A stretch of 64,000 bases of DNA. Origin: Burkholderia sp. Leaf177. GTDB lineage: Bacteria > Pseudomonadota > Gammaproteobacteria > Burkholderiales > Burkholderiaceae. Made by a program: the position numbers and the translations under genes. Where the stretch lies: the NCBI RefSeq assembly GCF_001424345.1, contig NZ_LMPF01000012.1, positions 311,662 to 375,661 of the forward strand, given 5' to 3'. Numbering within the stretch: the stretch's first letter is position 1; each line of letters begins with the position of its first letter. This document shows positions 1 to 8,676 of the stretch, one piece after another. The notes under the pieces are model-generated. The model saw only the letters and a program-made list of their open reading frames with translations, was not told the origin of the DNA and made no database searches.

Positions 1-189
1 GTGGTCGCGCCGGAACTTTACATTGCCGTGGGTATCTCGGGCGCGATCCAGCATCTCGCGGGCATGAAAGACTCGAAGGTGATCGTGGCCATCAACAAGG
101 ACGCCGATGCACCCATCTTCAGCATCGCTGATTACGGTTTGGTAGGCGATCTCTTCGATGTCGTGCCGGCGTTGTCCCGGGGGTTGTAA
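1..189 (+). CDS. etfA: Electron transfer flavoprotein alpha subunit, C-terminal 62 residues (5' end outside window)
   Basis: The visible 62 residues match the conserved FAD-binding C-terminal end of EtfA: the VGISGAIQH stretch, then VIVAINKD and APIF, then [14 protein letters not shown] before the stop. EtfA with EtfB accepts electrons from flavin dehydrogenases and passes them to ETF-ubiquinone oxidoreductase. The start lies upstream of the window. A strong hairpin terminator follows at once. The convergent neighbour is an FAD amine oxidoreductase, and flavin demethylases of this kind often use a dedicated ETF, so a link to the betaine-type cluster is plausible but inferred. Identity is secure; only the C-terminal part can be judged. 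Confidence 0.93.
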   Translation: MVAPELYIAVGISGAIQHLAGMKDSKVIVAINKDADAPIFSIADYGLVGDLFDVVPALSRGL

Positions 190-195
190 AGAGGC

Positions 196-226
196 AAAAA
201 AACCGGATGTCAGCATCCGGTTTTTA
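196..226. terminator. Bidirectional intrinsic terminator
   Basis: A nine-base-pair perfect stem (201-209 with 214-222) closes a four-base loop TCAG. It has an A-run on the left and a T-run on the right, so it can stop transcripts from both sides. It lies between the convergent etfA and the FAD oxidoreductase gene. Confidence 0.9.
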
Positions 227-248
227 TCCTGCGTATCGCAAAACCACA

Positions 249-1436
249 TCAGGACACGGCGCCCGACCCATATTTCCCGACCAGCAGCGCACCGCTCGCG
301 AAGCGTTCCAACGCATAAGGCGCGAGGGAAACATCGGTCGGAAGACACAGCGCATGCTGCGCCAGAATCTTGCCGATACCCGGAGACAACTTGAACCCGT
401 GTCCGGAAAATCCAAATCCCACAACGAGCCCTTCAATATCGGCAACCGGTCCGAGAACGGGATTCCAGTCGGGCGTGACGTCGTACACGCCCGTCCACGA
501 CGACGCCAGCCCGGCCGCTTCATACGCAGGGAAACGCTCGGCAACCTGCTCGCCCACTTCACCCACGTAGTCGAGGGAGATATCGCCTTGTTCCGTCTCG
601 GGCGAGCTTAACGTTTCACCGACCACACCTTCGGAAACCAGCATCTGCTTGCCGCCATAACTGCGGTAATACAGCATGCCCGGTGATCCGAGATCCTTGA
701 AGGCGGGCATCGTGAACGTGTAGGGCGCTTCGTTGCATTCGAGCGCGAGCACCGTATGACGCTCCGGTTTCACCGGCAACGTCACGCCCGTCCAGCTTTC
801 CAGTTCCGGCGTCCAGATGTTCTGCGTGCTGATCAAGGTGCCGCAAGAAAAATCGCCTGCGCCGGTGGTGACGCCCACGACCCGGCGACCCTCGCGCAGC
901 AGACCGGTAACGTTCACGCCTTCCTTGACCGTCACGCCGCGTCGCCGCGCGGAGCGCGCAAAGGCGGTCGCGACAAGGTATGCATCGGCGAAACCGGCTT
1001 CCGGCTCGTAGCCGATCAGCGCGGCGTCATCGAATTGCGCGATCGGCATCAACTCACGGGCCTCTTCCCGCGACGGCATGCGCACTTCAATACCCATCTC
1101 GCGCTGCGCCTCAAGCGATGAACGCAGCGCATCGAGCTTGTCGCCCTCGGGCGAGACGATCATGTAGCCGCTTTTGACGAGGCCGCACGACGCTTCCTCG
1201 TCGCCGACGTACTCCGCGAAATTATTGAACGCCCACCACGACGAACGCGCGAGTTCCACGTTCTGCCGCACCGAATAATGCGTGCGCAGCAAGCCGGACG
1301 ATTGCGAAGTCGTGCCGGCGCCGATCAGGCCGCGATCGATGACAAGCACGCTGCCCGCGCCAAGCGCGGCGAGATGATGCGCGACCGAGGTGCCGATCAC
1401 GCCAGCGCCGATCACGATGAAGTCGTAGTGGTTCAT
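249..1436 (-). CDS. FAD-dependent amine oxidoreductase (DAO family, sarcosine oxidase beta/DadA-like)
   Basis: This 395-residue protein of the DAO superfamily opens with the dinucleotide-binding motif GAGVIG at residues 11-16 and has the C-terminal GFSGHGF motif that closes around the flavin. It lacks a signal peptide and is probably cytosolic. Length and sequence fit sarcosine or dimethylglycine oxidases/dehydrogenases that oxidise N-methyl groups or secondary amines. It is convergent with etfA and divergent from a LysR gene, and the betaine-type transporter and Rieske oxygenase lie just beyond. A role in a late demethylation step is inferred. D-amino acid dehydrogenase activity is an alternative. 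The start is the ATG at 1436; its ribosome site is weak. Confidence 0.85.
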   Translation of the reverse strand: MNHYDFIVIGAGVIGTSVAHHLAALGAGSVLVIDRGLIGAGTTSQSSGLLRTHYSVRQNVELARSSWWAFNNFAEYVGDEEASCGLVKSGYMIVSPEGDKLDALRSSLEAQREMGIEVRMPSREEARELMPIAQFDDAALIGYEPEAGFADAYLVATAFARSARRRGVTVKEGVNVTGLLREGRRVVGVTTGAGDFSCGTLISTQNIWTPELESWTGVTLPVKPERHTVLALECNEAPYTFTMPAFKDLGSPGMLYYRSYGGKQMLVSEGVVGETLSSPETEQGDISLDYVGEVGEQVAERFPAYEAAGLASSWTGVYDVTPDWNPVLGPVADIEGLVVGFGFSGHGFKLSPGIGKILAQHALCLPTDVSLAPYALERFASGALLVGKYGSGAVS

Positions 1437-1608
1437 GAGTAACCATGCAAAAAGGGACGTGCGTGGATGTTACGAACCAACGCGAGCGCGCAATTTTGTA
1501 TAAGTTAAATTAATGCTGCGCGGTGTGTTTGCTGTTATCGGATGCAATAAGACATGCGCCGGGCACGCTTCGCGACGCAGCAATTTTGCAACGAGCCAAA
1601 AAATCATC
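1437..1608. promoter_or_regulatory. Divergent intergenic region between FAD oxidoreductase and LysR genes
   Basis: This 172-base gap holds both divergent promoters. Its centre (about 1491-1513) is clearly AT-rich in an otherwise GC-rich region, which suits promoter elements and a LysR-type operator. The nine-base direct repeat GCAATTTTG occurs at 1490-1498 and 1580-1588. I could not fix a unique -35/-10 pair. Confidence 0.4.
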
Positions 1609-2592
1609 ATGCCGATACGACGAACCCAATTGCCAATCGATTTGCGTGCGCTGCAGGCGTTCGTTGCCGTATGCAACCTCGGGTCGATGACGGCGGCGGC
1701 CAAACAGCTCGGCGTGAGCCAGAGCGCGGTGAGCCAGGCCGTGGCGGCGCTCGAGCGGGAGCAGGGCGCAAGCCTCTTTGATCGCGACAGCCGCCCGCCC
1801 CGTCCAAACGTCGCCGGCCGAACCTTGCTTGAACTGGCCGGCCCGTTGCTCGACCACGCGCAGCGCGTTGCCACCAGTTTCAGCGACACCACCGATGGCG
1901 CCCAGTTGCCCGTCCGGCTGGGTTGCGTCGATTCGTTCGCCGCGACCGTGGGCGCCGAACTGATCCGGGGATTGTCGGGCTCCGCGCGGCAGATTGCGTT
2001 GTGGTCGGGCCTGACGCCTGGCCTCACGCGTCAGTTGCACGAACGTGAAATCGATCTGGCGGTGTGCACGGAAACAATCGTGACCGATACGCGCATCGGA
2101 GAGAAGCCGCTGTTTTCGGAAGCCTTTGTGGCAGTCGTGGCGCGGCGCCATCTGGAAGATCAGCCGGACCTCGACTGGCGCCGGCTTGCCGATGAGCTGC
2201 CCTTGATCCGCTACACGGCGCATTCGGTTATTGGGCAGCAAGTGGAGCGGTTTGCACGGCACCTGGGTATCGAAAGTCCGCGCCGCTATGAGTTCGATGC
2301 CACCGATCCCTTGCTCAGCCTCGTCGCCGCGCGTCTTGGCTTTGCCATCTCCACGCCGCTTTGCCTCTGGCAGGCGCGCCACTACTTGCCGGAGATCGCA
2401 GTGCTGCCGCTGCCGTCCGGCAAACTCGGGCGGCGCGGCTTCTATTTGCTGCATCGCGAAGGCGAATGGGATGAGTTCGCGCGCGAACTCATAGCGTTGA
2501 CGCGGCGTGTACTCGATCACACCATCCGGCCGGCGCTGACAAAGGCGTTGCCGCGTCTTCCGGGCGACGCAATCCGCCGGCCAAGCCCATGA
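1609..2592 (+). CDS. LysR-family transcriptional regulator
   Basis: This 327-residue LTTR has a typical N-terminal winged helix-turn-helix at about residues 8-67 (LRALQAFVAVCN, then MTAAAKQLGVSQSAVSQAV) and a periplasmic-binding-protein-like effector domain from about residue 95. I chose the ATG at 1609 because it places the HTH at the usual distance from the N-terminus; the frame is open for another 32 codons upstream. The gene is divergent from the FAD oxidoreductase and lies 137 bases before the betaine-type ABC operon, so either or both may be targets. The effector is unknown. Confidence 0.9.
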   Translation: MPIRRTQLPIDLRALQAFVAVCNLGSMTAAAKQLGVSQSAVSQAVAALEREQGASLFDRDSRPPRPNVAGRTLLELAGPLLDHAQRVATSFSDTTDGAQLPVRLGCVDSFAATVGAELIRGLSGSARQIALWSGLTPGLTRQLHEREIDLAVCTETIVTDTRIGEKPLFSEAFVAVVARRHLEDQPDLDWRRLADELPLIRYTAHSVIGQQVERFARHLGIESPRRYEFDATDPLLSLVAARLGFAISTPLCLWQARHYLPEIAVLPLPSGKLGRRGFYLLHREGEWDEFARELIALTRRVLDHTIRPALTKALPRLPGDAIRRPSP

Positions 2593-2729
2593 CGGAAAAC
2601 CCTTAGGCGTCGCGCCGGTGACAGTTGTTGTCGAAAACGTGGCACTGCCCGGGATTTTGAGTCGTTACAGTGCATCGGTAGCCACGAATCCGACCCATCT
2701 TCATCGTCGATGAACACACCGGAGGCCGT

Positions 2730-3470
2730 TTGGAAACACTCGTTTTTATCTGGAACAACGGCCCGTCGATTCTTCGCATGCTCGTCGAGCATCTTGAACT
2801 GGTCGCGGTCGGCGTGGGCTGCGCGATTCTCACGGGCGTGCCGCTAGGCGTCGCGATCAGCGCGCACGAACGCAGCGCGAAGATCGTCCTGTACGTCGCG
2901 GCAATCCTGATGACGATTCCATCGGTTGCGCTCTTCGGCCTGCTGATTCCGGTGTTGTCGCTGATCGGGCAGGGCATCGGTTTCCTGCCGGCAGTGATCG
3001 CGCTGTTCCTCTATTCCCAGTTGCCGATCGTGCGCAACACCTACGCCGCGATCCGCAATCTCGATCCCGCGTTGCGCGAAGCGGCGAACGGCATGGGCAT
3101 GACCACGCGGCAACGGCTCTTCAAGGTCGAAATGCCGATCGCGATGCCGATCATCATGGCGGGCATCCGCATGGCGGTAGTCATCAATATTGGCATTGCG
3201 GCGATCGCCACGTACATTGGCGCGGGCGGTCTCGGCCGGCTGATCAGCCGCGGCATTTCGCAATCGGATTCGCGCCAGTTGATCGCGGGAGCGCTGATTG
3301 TCGGCGGCCTTGCGATTCTTGCGGACTTCGGACTCGCGCTCGTGCAACGCCGCCTCACTCCTGCAGGCTTGCGGACGGTGCGCCTGCCGCTTCTGTCGGC
3401 GCGCTCTGGCCGCGGCCGCCGTGCCAGCGTGTCTGGCCTCGAGCGCCCAACGATCGCGGAGAGCCGATGA
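2730..3470 (+). CDS. ABC transporter permease, osmoprotectant/betaine type (OpuBB/YehW-like)
   Basis: This 246-residue inner-membrane permease has about five to six hydrophobic segments and the ABC permease loop EAANGMGM (about residues 115-122) that contacts the ATPase. It resembles the permeases of quaternary-amine importers (choline, glycine betaine, carnitine). The start is a TTG four bases after GGAGG; no in-frame ATG is better placed. The last 35 residues are unusually rich in Arg and Ser, perhaps a disordered tail. The stop overlaps the ATPase start by four bases (ATGA), so translation is coupled. It is the first gene of a four-gene importer operon. Confidence 0.88.
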   Translation: METLVFIWNNGPSILRMLVEHLELVAVGVGCAILTGVPLGVAISAHERSAKIVLYVAAILMTIPSVALFGLLIPVLSLIGQGIGFLPAVIALFLYSQLPIVRNTYAAIRNLDPALREAANGMGMTTRQRLFKVEMPIAMPIIMAGIRMAVVINIGIAAIATYIGAGGLGRLISRGISQSDSRQLIAGALIVGGLAILADFGLALVQRRLTPAGLRTVRLPLLSARSGRGRRASVSGLERPTIAESR

Positions 3471-4678
3471 TCAACCTTCAACATCTCACCAAGCGCTTCG
3501 AGTCACGTCAGGCACAAGCAGTAGTCGATGATGTATCGATGGACATCGAGGAAGGCGAACTGTGTGTGCTGCTCGGGCCATCCGGCTGCGGCAAGACCAC
3601 GACGCTCAAGATGATCAACCGGCTCGTGCAGCCGACGTCGGGCCGGATACTGATAGGCGGCGAGGATACGTCGAGCTTCGACGTGGTCGAATTGCGCCGG
3701 CGCATTGGCTATGTGATCCAGCAAGTCGGGCTGTTTCCCAACATGACAGTCGAGCAGAATATCGGCCTCGTTCCGCAGATGCTCGGCTGGGACAAGCGCA
3801 AGACGCGTCAGCGCACGGAGGAGCTGCTTGAACTGGTGGCGCTCGATCCGGCCTTGTATCTAAGCTGTTATCCGCGCGATTTGTCGGGTGGTCAGCAACA
3901 GCGTGTGGGCGTCGCGCGCGCGCTTGCGGCCGATCCGCCCGTGATGCTGATGGACGAGCCTTTCGGCGCGATTGATCCGATCAACCGCACATCGATCCAG
4001 GACGAGTTTCGCAAGATTCAAAAGCGGCTGAAAAAGACCGTGGTGTTCGTGAGCCACGACATCGACGAAGCCATGAAGATGGCCGACAAGGTCGCGATCT
4101 TTCGCAACGGCAAGCTCGAACAGTTCGCCGGTCCAGACGAACTGCTGGCGCGTCCGGCGACGCCGTTTATCGCGGATTTCGTCGGCGCGGATCGTGCATT
4201 GAAGCGGTTGCGCTTGCTGCGTGCAGGCGCGGCGATGGTAGCGACCGATGCCATCGTTCGCGCCGGAGACACGAAGAGCGCGGCGCGCGCAGCGCTGGCT
4301 TTGCATCCGCATGGCGAAGCGGTTTTTATCGATACGAACGGCAAGCCCGCGGGTTATTTCACTGCATCGCGGCTTGACGCCGTGCCTGAGAGGCTGGAAG
4401 CGCCAATGGCGTTGCCGTTGCCCGCAACCGTTCGCACTGGCGACGACCTGCGTTCGGTCATGTCGATGATGCTTGCCCATGGCGTGTCGTGGTTTGCCGT
4501 CGTGGACGAGACAGGACGCTTCGCGGGGTACGTCACGCATGCGGGTATTGCCGAGATGGCGCGTGCGTCATGCGCGGGCGGCGCGGCGTTCGCCGGCGCG
4601 CTGGATTTGCCGGCGGCGGCCGAGCGTGATCTCGATGCGGCGCTGCTTGCAAAAAGCCGTGCCGAGGAGGGCGTGTGA
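3467..4678 (+). CDS. ABC transporter ATP-binding protein, osmoprotectant/betaine type with CBS domains (OpuBA/ProV-like)
   Basis: This 403-residue ATPase drives quaternary-amine import. It has Walker A GPSGCGKTT (about 36-44), signature LSGGQQQR (about 138-145), Walker B VMLMDEPFG and the H-loop VSHD. The C-terminal 140 residues look like the paired CBS domains found in OpuA-type transporters, where they sense ionic strength or nucleotides. It overlaps both flanking permease genes by four bases, typical of a tightly coupled operon. The exact substrate is not readable from the ATPase. Confidence 0.92.
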   Translation: MINLQHLTKRFESRQAQAVVDDVSMDIEEGELCVLLGPSGCGKTTTLKMINRLVQPTSGRILIGGEDTSSFDVVELRRRIGYVIQQVGLFPNMTVEQNIGLVPQMLGWDKRKTRQRTEELLELVALDPALYLSCYPRDLSGGQQQRVGVARALAADPPVMLMDEPFGAIDPINRTSIQDEFRKIQKRLKKTVVFVSHDIDEAMKMADKVAIFRNGKLEQFAGPDELLARPATPFIADFVGADRALKRLRLLRAGAAMVATDAIVRAGDTKSAARAALALHPHGEAVFIDTNGKPAGYFTASRLDAVPERLEAPMALPLPATVRTGDDLRSVMSMMLAHGVSWFAVVDETGRFAGYVTHAGIAEMARASCAGGAAFAGALDLPAAAERDLDAALLAKSRAEEGV

Positions 4679-5403
4679 TCATGCGCTTACGCGGGTTCAC
4701 GTGGCGTCTTGGCACATGTTCGGCGATCTCGCTGTTCGCCTCGCAAGCGCGCGCCGCGAACTGGTTCGCGCCGCTCGCGCCTTACAAGGACGACATGCTT
4801 TACCAGGCAGGCCAGCAGATGCTGATGGTCGCCATCGCGGGCGCCTTGGCGATTGCCGTTGCGCTGCCGGCCGGGATCTGGCTCAGCCGTCCGTCGCGGG
4901 GACGCATGGCGCATGGGGTCATGCTCGCGCTCAACGCGGGGCAAGCGGTGCCGAAGCTCGCGTTGCTCGCGCTTGCCATGAGCCTGATGGGCATCGGCGC
5001 GAAGCCTGCGATCTTTGGATTATGGGTGGCGACCCTGCTTCCCATCGCGATGAACACGTACGAAGGCATTCGCGCCGTACCCCCGGCACTGATCGATGCC
5101 GCCACCGGAATTGGCATGACGCCGCGGCAGATCCTGTGGCGCGTTGAACTTCCCAACGCCATGTTCGTGATCTTTGCGGGCTTGCGTACCGCGCTCGCCA
5201 TTACAGTGGGAACAGCGCCGCTCGCGTTTCTCGTGGGCGGCGGAGGCTTGGGCGAGCTGATCTTTACGGGCATCGATTTGAACGATTTCGCCATGTTGCT
5301 CGCCGGCGCCGTGCCGACTGCGCTGCTTGCAATCCTGACCGACATGCTCGTTGCACAGATGCAATACCGGCTCGTGCCGCGCGGCGTGAATCCGCAACGC
5401 TGA
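4675..5403 (+). CDS. ABC transporter permease, osmoprotectant/betaine type (OpuBD/YehY-like)
   Basis: Second permease of the importer, 242 residues from the GTG at 4675 or 240 from the ATG at 4681. GAGGAGG at 4664-4670 is four and ten bases from these starts, so the ATG may be the true one. An N-terminal hydrophobic stretch is followed by five to six membrane segments and the coupling loop DAATGIGMTP. The GTG start overlaps the ATPase stop. Having two different permeases with one ATPase and one binding protein matches the OpuB/OpuC and YehWXYZ systems. Confidence 0.88.
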   Translation: MIMRLRGFTWRLGTCSAISLFASQARAANWFAPLAPYKDDMLYQAGQQMLMVAIAGALAIAVALPAGIWLSRPSRGRMAHGVMLALNAGQAVPKLALLALAMSLMGIGAKPAIFGLWVATLLPIAMNTYEGIRAVPPALIDAATGIGMTPRQILWRVELPNAMFVIFAGLRTALAITVGTAPLAFLVGGGGLGELIFTGIDLNDFAMLLAGAVPTALLAILTDMLVAQMQYRLVPRGVNPQR

Positions 5404-5439
5404 ACGTTTTCTTCCCTTCTTCATTTCACTGGATCTTCC

Positions 5440-6354
5440 ATGCATATCCGGCTATTTTCCCGTGTCTTCGCGCTCCTACCTGCGTTCTGCCTCACGGCAA
5501 GCATGCTCGCGGCTCAACCCGCGCGCGCCGCGGATGCCGCAACCGTAACGGTTGGCGGGAAAAACTTCACCGAGCAAGTGCTGCTCGCGCAGATCACGAC
5601 CGCGTTGCTGCAGGCGAAGGGTTTCAACGTCGTGAAGAAAGACGGGATGGGCAGCACGGTGCTGCGTCAGGCGCAGGAGAATGGCCAGATCGACGTGTAC
5701 TGGGAATACACAGGCACCTCGCTCATCACCTACAACAAGGTGACGGAGCACCTTACGCCTGCCGAAACATATACACGCGTGAAGCAACTCGATGCCGCCA
5801 AGGGAATCGTGTGGCTCGATGCATCGAAAGCGAATGACACGTATGGTCTTGCAATGAATCGCGACGAAGCCGCGAAGCTCGGCATTGCCACGATCAGCGA
5901 TCTCGCGAAGGCGCTCGGCGCCGGGAAGGACCTGACCTTCGCGTGCAACTCGGAGTTCTACGCGCGTCCCGACGGTCTGAAGCCGCTGCAAGCGGCGTAC
6001 GGGTTTTCGTTCTCGCCATCGCAAATCAAGCGGATGGATTCGGGCCTGACCTATCAGGCGCTCAAGGACAAGCAAGTCCAGGTCGCGCTCGTGTTTACGA
6101 CCGATGGACGCGTGCCAGCCTTCAACTTCATTACCTTGCGCGACGACAAGAACTTCTTCCCCGCATACGCGCTCACGCCCGTGATCCGCAAGGCGACGCT
6201 CGATGCCAATCCGAAGCTCGGGCCGCTCCTCAATTCCATTTCGGCGAAACTCGATGACAAGACCATGGCGCGGTTGAACGCCGAGGTGGATGTATCGAAG
6301 AAATCCGTCGATGACGTCGCGAGCGATTTTCTCAAGTCGTCCGGTTTGATGTAA
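5440..6354 (+). CDS. Periplasmic quaternary-amine binding protein of the ABC importer (OpuBC/OsmF-like)
   Basis: This 304-residue binding protein has a Sec signal peptide of about 30 residues (hydrophobic core, then ARA-AD). The mature protein starts with VGGKNFTEQ, a hallmark of the OpuAC/QAT family (PF04069), followed by DVYWEYTGT. These proteins trap betaines or choline-like cations in an aromatic cage. It is the last transporter gene, 36 bases after the second permease, and the downstream amidohydrolase begins 17 bases after it. The Rieske demethylase in the next operon suggests that the ligand is catabolised and not only kept as an osmoprotectant; this is inference. Confidence 0.92.
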   Translation: MHIRLFSRVFALLPAFCLTASMLAAQPARAADAATVTVGGKNFTEQVLLAQITTALLQAKGFNVVKKDGMGSTVLRQAQENGQIDVYWEYTGTSLITYNKVTEHLTPAETYTRVKQLDAAKGIVWLDASKANDTYGLAMNRDEAAKLGIATISDLAKALGAGKDLTFACNSEFYARPDGLKPLQAAYGFSFSPSQIKRMDSGLTYQALKDKQVQVALVFTTDGRVPAFNFITLRDDKNFFPAYALTPVIRKATLDANPKLGPLLNSISAKLDDKTMARLNAEVDVSKKSVDDVASDFLKSSGLM

Positions 6355-6370
6355 CTGTGCGCGAAGAATC

Positions 6371-7198
6371 ATGAACGATGGTTTGATCCTAGCTGCCGCA
6401 CAAGTTGAAACATTGCCCGGCGATATTACCGGCAACGTGGAACGGCATTTGATGTTTATCGCCAAAGCTGCATCGGCGAACGTAAACATGCTCGTCTTCC
6501 CCGAGCTCTCGCTGGTCGGACATGGCGCGGGTGCCGAGACGTTGCGCCTTGCCATGCCCGCTGATCACATGGTCTTGCGGCAACTCGCTGAAGTGTGCGG
6601 GCCGATGCACACGGTGGTTGGTTTTATTGAGGAAGCGCCGGGCGCGCAGTTCTATAACAGCGTGGCGACGCTTGCGTATGGTCGGGTGGTGCATGTGCAT
6701 CGGAAGATTGGGCTCGCGACTTATGGCAAGCTCGACGATGGCAAGTTCTACGCGCCCGGCAATGCGCTGGGTTCGTTCCATCTGGAAGATCCGCGCTGGC
6801 AAGTCGCAACGCCGATCTGTGCGGACTGGTGGAATCCGTCGCTGGTTCACGACGCCGCTTGCGCGGGGATGACGCTTGGCGTTGCGCCGATCAGTTCGGC
6901 GCTGGAAGCGGTCGGCGATCAGTTCGATAACCCGCGCGGATGGGATACGGTGTTGCGGTTTTATGCGCTGGTTTACGGCTTGCCGATCGTGATGGCGAAT
7001 CGTGTGGGGCATGAGGGTGAACTGCATTTCTGGGGTGGATCGCGGGTTGTTGATTCCTACGGAAATGTATTGGCGGAAAGTCGCGAGGCGCGGGAGGAGT
7101 TGGTGATCGCGCGGCTCGATTACGACGATGTCAGGAGGGCGAGGTTTGCGTTACCGACGGTGAGGGATGCCCGGACGCGAGAGGGCTGGCGGGGGTGA
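6371..7198 (+). CDS. Carbon-nitrogen hydrolase of the nitrilase superfamily
   Basis: This 275-residue cytosolic enzyme has the Glu-Lys-Cys triad of the superfamily: Glu45 in FPELSL, Lys112 in HRKIGL and Cys150 in PICADWW. The length and the WWNP context after the Cys suit an amidase or omega-amidase branch more than a true nitrile hydratase-like nitrilase. It lies directly behind the betaine-type binding protein and is probably co-transcribed. It may release ammonia from an amide in the imported compound or from a pathway intermediate. The substrate cannot be read from sequence. Confidence 0.88.
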   Translation: MNDGLILAAAQVETLPGDITGNVERHLMFIAKAASANVNMLVFPELSLVGHGAGAETLRLAMPADHMVLRQLAEVCGPMHTVVGFIEEAPGAQFYNSVATLAYGRVVHVHRKIGLATYGKLDDGKFYAPGNALGSFHLEDPRWQVATPICADWWNPSLVHDAACAGMTLGVAPISSALEAVGDQFDNPRGWDTVLRFYALVYGLPIVMANRVGHEGELHFWGGSRVVDSYGNVLAESREAREELVIARLDYDDVRRARFALPTVRDARTREGWRG

Positions 7199-7202
7199 GG
7201 CT

Positions 7203-7277
7203 GGGTTGCTACTACTCGGGCCTTCGCAGGTTTGCTGCTAGAACTGAAACTGCGAAAGCCTAAGCAGCAACAACCCC
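7203..7277. repeat. Long imperfect inverted repeat (hairpin)
   Basis: An inner stem pairs 7219-7233 with 7246-7260 (15 positions, two mismatches, one wobble). An outer stem of GGGTTGCT-type sequence at 7203-7210 pairs imperfectly with GCAGCAACAACCC at 7264-7276. It sits after the nitrilase-family gene and may act as a terminator or mRNA end stabiliser, or be a REP-like element. There is no T-run directly after it. Confidence 0.55.
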
Positions 7278-7422
7278 GCCCACCCAACCAACCCTTCCCA
7301 CAACTTTCTTAAGCACCCAAAAACGTCGCTTTCGTGTTGACGTACGTCGCGTCCCTGCGGACATACAGTAATTCGTCAGGCGAGAATGGCCTCATTCAAT
7401 CGCCCTCGACGGAGAAAACGCG
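7278..7422 (+). promoter_or_regulatory. Probable promoter region of the Rieske oxygenase operon
   Basis: About 145 bases lie between the hairpin and the oxygenase start. They contain TTGACG at 7337-7342 and a CATACAGT-like -10 candidate about 20 bases later; the spacing is longer than ideal. The ten-base palindrome GACGTACGTC covers 7339-7348 and overlaps the -35 candidate. The GbdR-like AraC regulator at the far end of the cluster is a plausible activator. Confidence 0.35.
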
Positions 7423-8676
7423 ATGCTGGATGCGGCGCACGTCCACGCCCTGCTCGATGAACGGCGCGAAGGTTTTAGCCTGGCGCGGCCGTTCTACGTC
7501 GAACCGGCGTTCCACGATCTCGACATCGACGCAGTCTTTTCCAACGAATGGCTCTTCGCCTGCAACGTGGCGGAGATTCGCGCCCCGGGCGATTACCTGA
7601 CGATGGAAATTGGCGAAACGTCGGTCGTCATCATGCGAACGCAAGACGGCGAGGTAAAAGCGTTTTTCAACACCTGCCGGCATCGCGGCTCACGCATTTG
7701 CACCGAAGCACAGGGCCACGTCCACCGTCTGGTCTGTCCGTATCACCAGTGGGTCTACAACCTCGACGGCGCGTTGCTCCATGCGCGGCAAATGCCTGCC
7801 GGGTTCGATCGCGACGCATATGGTCTCGCGCCGGTGCACGTGGAAGTGATCTGCGGCATGGTGTACGTCTGTATCGCGGAAACGCCGCCGGATATCACGC
7901 GGTTTCGCCAGTCCGTCACGCCGTACATTGCGCCACATGCACCCGAACGCACGAAGGTCGCGCACGTCGAAACGCTGATCGAAGACGCGAACTGGAAGCT
8001 AGTCATCGAAAACAACCGAGAGTGTTATCACTGCAGCGGGAATCACCCGGAACTGCTGGCTACGCTCGTCGAGTTCGCGCTGCCCGACGACCCCGCCGGT
8101 TCCGAGTATTTCCGTGAACTTATGGATGGCCAAGCGCGCCACTGGGACGCGCAAAACCTCGTGCATCTTCCCGCCGATGGCGGTAACGAATTCCGCTGCA
8201 TCCGCTTGCCGTTCCATCGCGGGGCGGTATCGTTCACACCCGACGGATCACCCGCGTGCGCGAAGTTGCTCGGCGACCTGACCGATCCTGATCTCGGGTC
8301 GGTACGGATGTTCAGGGTTCCGAACAACTGGAACCATTTCCTTGCCGATCACATCATTCACTTCCGCATCCTGCCGCTTTCCGCGAACCGTACCGCGCTG
8401 CGCACGACTTGGCTCGTGCACGAAGACGCCGTTGAAGGCGTCGATTACGACATCGAGACGCTTACATCTGTCTGGCGCGCGACCAACACGCAAGATGCGC
8501 GGCTTGCAGCGAACAATCATCTCGGAGTGGCATCGAAGGCGTATGTGCCGGGGCCTTACGCGCCATCGGAATTCATGTTGCGCAATTTCACCAACTGGTA
8601 TGCCGGTAAGCTGGCAGAACATCTTGCGAAAACGGAACCCGCGCGCCGCACTTTCACGTTACACGCTCATGGTTGA
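7423..8676 (+). CDS. Rieske non-haem iron oxygenase, GbcA-type (betaine demethylase-like)
   Basis: This 417-residue oxygenase alpha subunit has the Rieske [2Fe-2S] ligands Cys85-X-His87 and Cys105-X2-His108. The mononuclear iron site lies in IENNRECYHCSGNHPELL (about residues 189-205). Overall it strongly resembles GbcA, which removes one methyl group from glycine betaine as formaldehyde using O2 and reductant. Stachydrine demethylase and carnitine monooxygenase are close relatives, so the exact betaine is uncertain. Its stop overlaps the start of the reductase gene by eight bases, as expected for a two-component oxygenase. A betaine-type importer lies upstream. Confidence 0.9.
   Translation: MLDAAHVHALLDERREGFSLARPFYVEPAFHDLDIDAVFSNEWLFACNVAEIRAPGDYLTMEIGETSVVIMRTQDGEVKAFFNTCRHRGSRICTEAQGHVHRLVCPYHQWVYNLDGALLHARQMPAGFDRDAYGLAPVHVEVICGMVYVCIAETPPDITRFRQSVTPYIAPHAPERTKVAHVETLIEDANWKLVIENNRECYHCSGNHPELLATLVEFALPDDPAGSEYFRELMDGQARHWDAQNLVHLPADGGNEFRCIRLPFHRGAVSFTPDGSPACAKLLGDLTDPDLGSVRMFRVPNNWNHFLADHIIHFRILPLSANRTALRTTWLVHEDAVEGVDYDIETLTSVWRATNTQDARLAANNHLGVASKAYVPGPYAPSEFMLRNFTNWYAGKLAEHLAKTEPARRTFTLHAHG

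Noticed and set aside
7339-7348. Palindrome GACGTACGTC, also at 55518-55527, as a shared regulator site
   Set aside because: Ten-base palindromes of this GC-rich type can occur by chance; the two downstream genes have no evident link.
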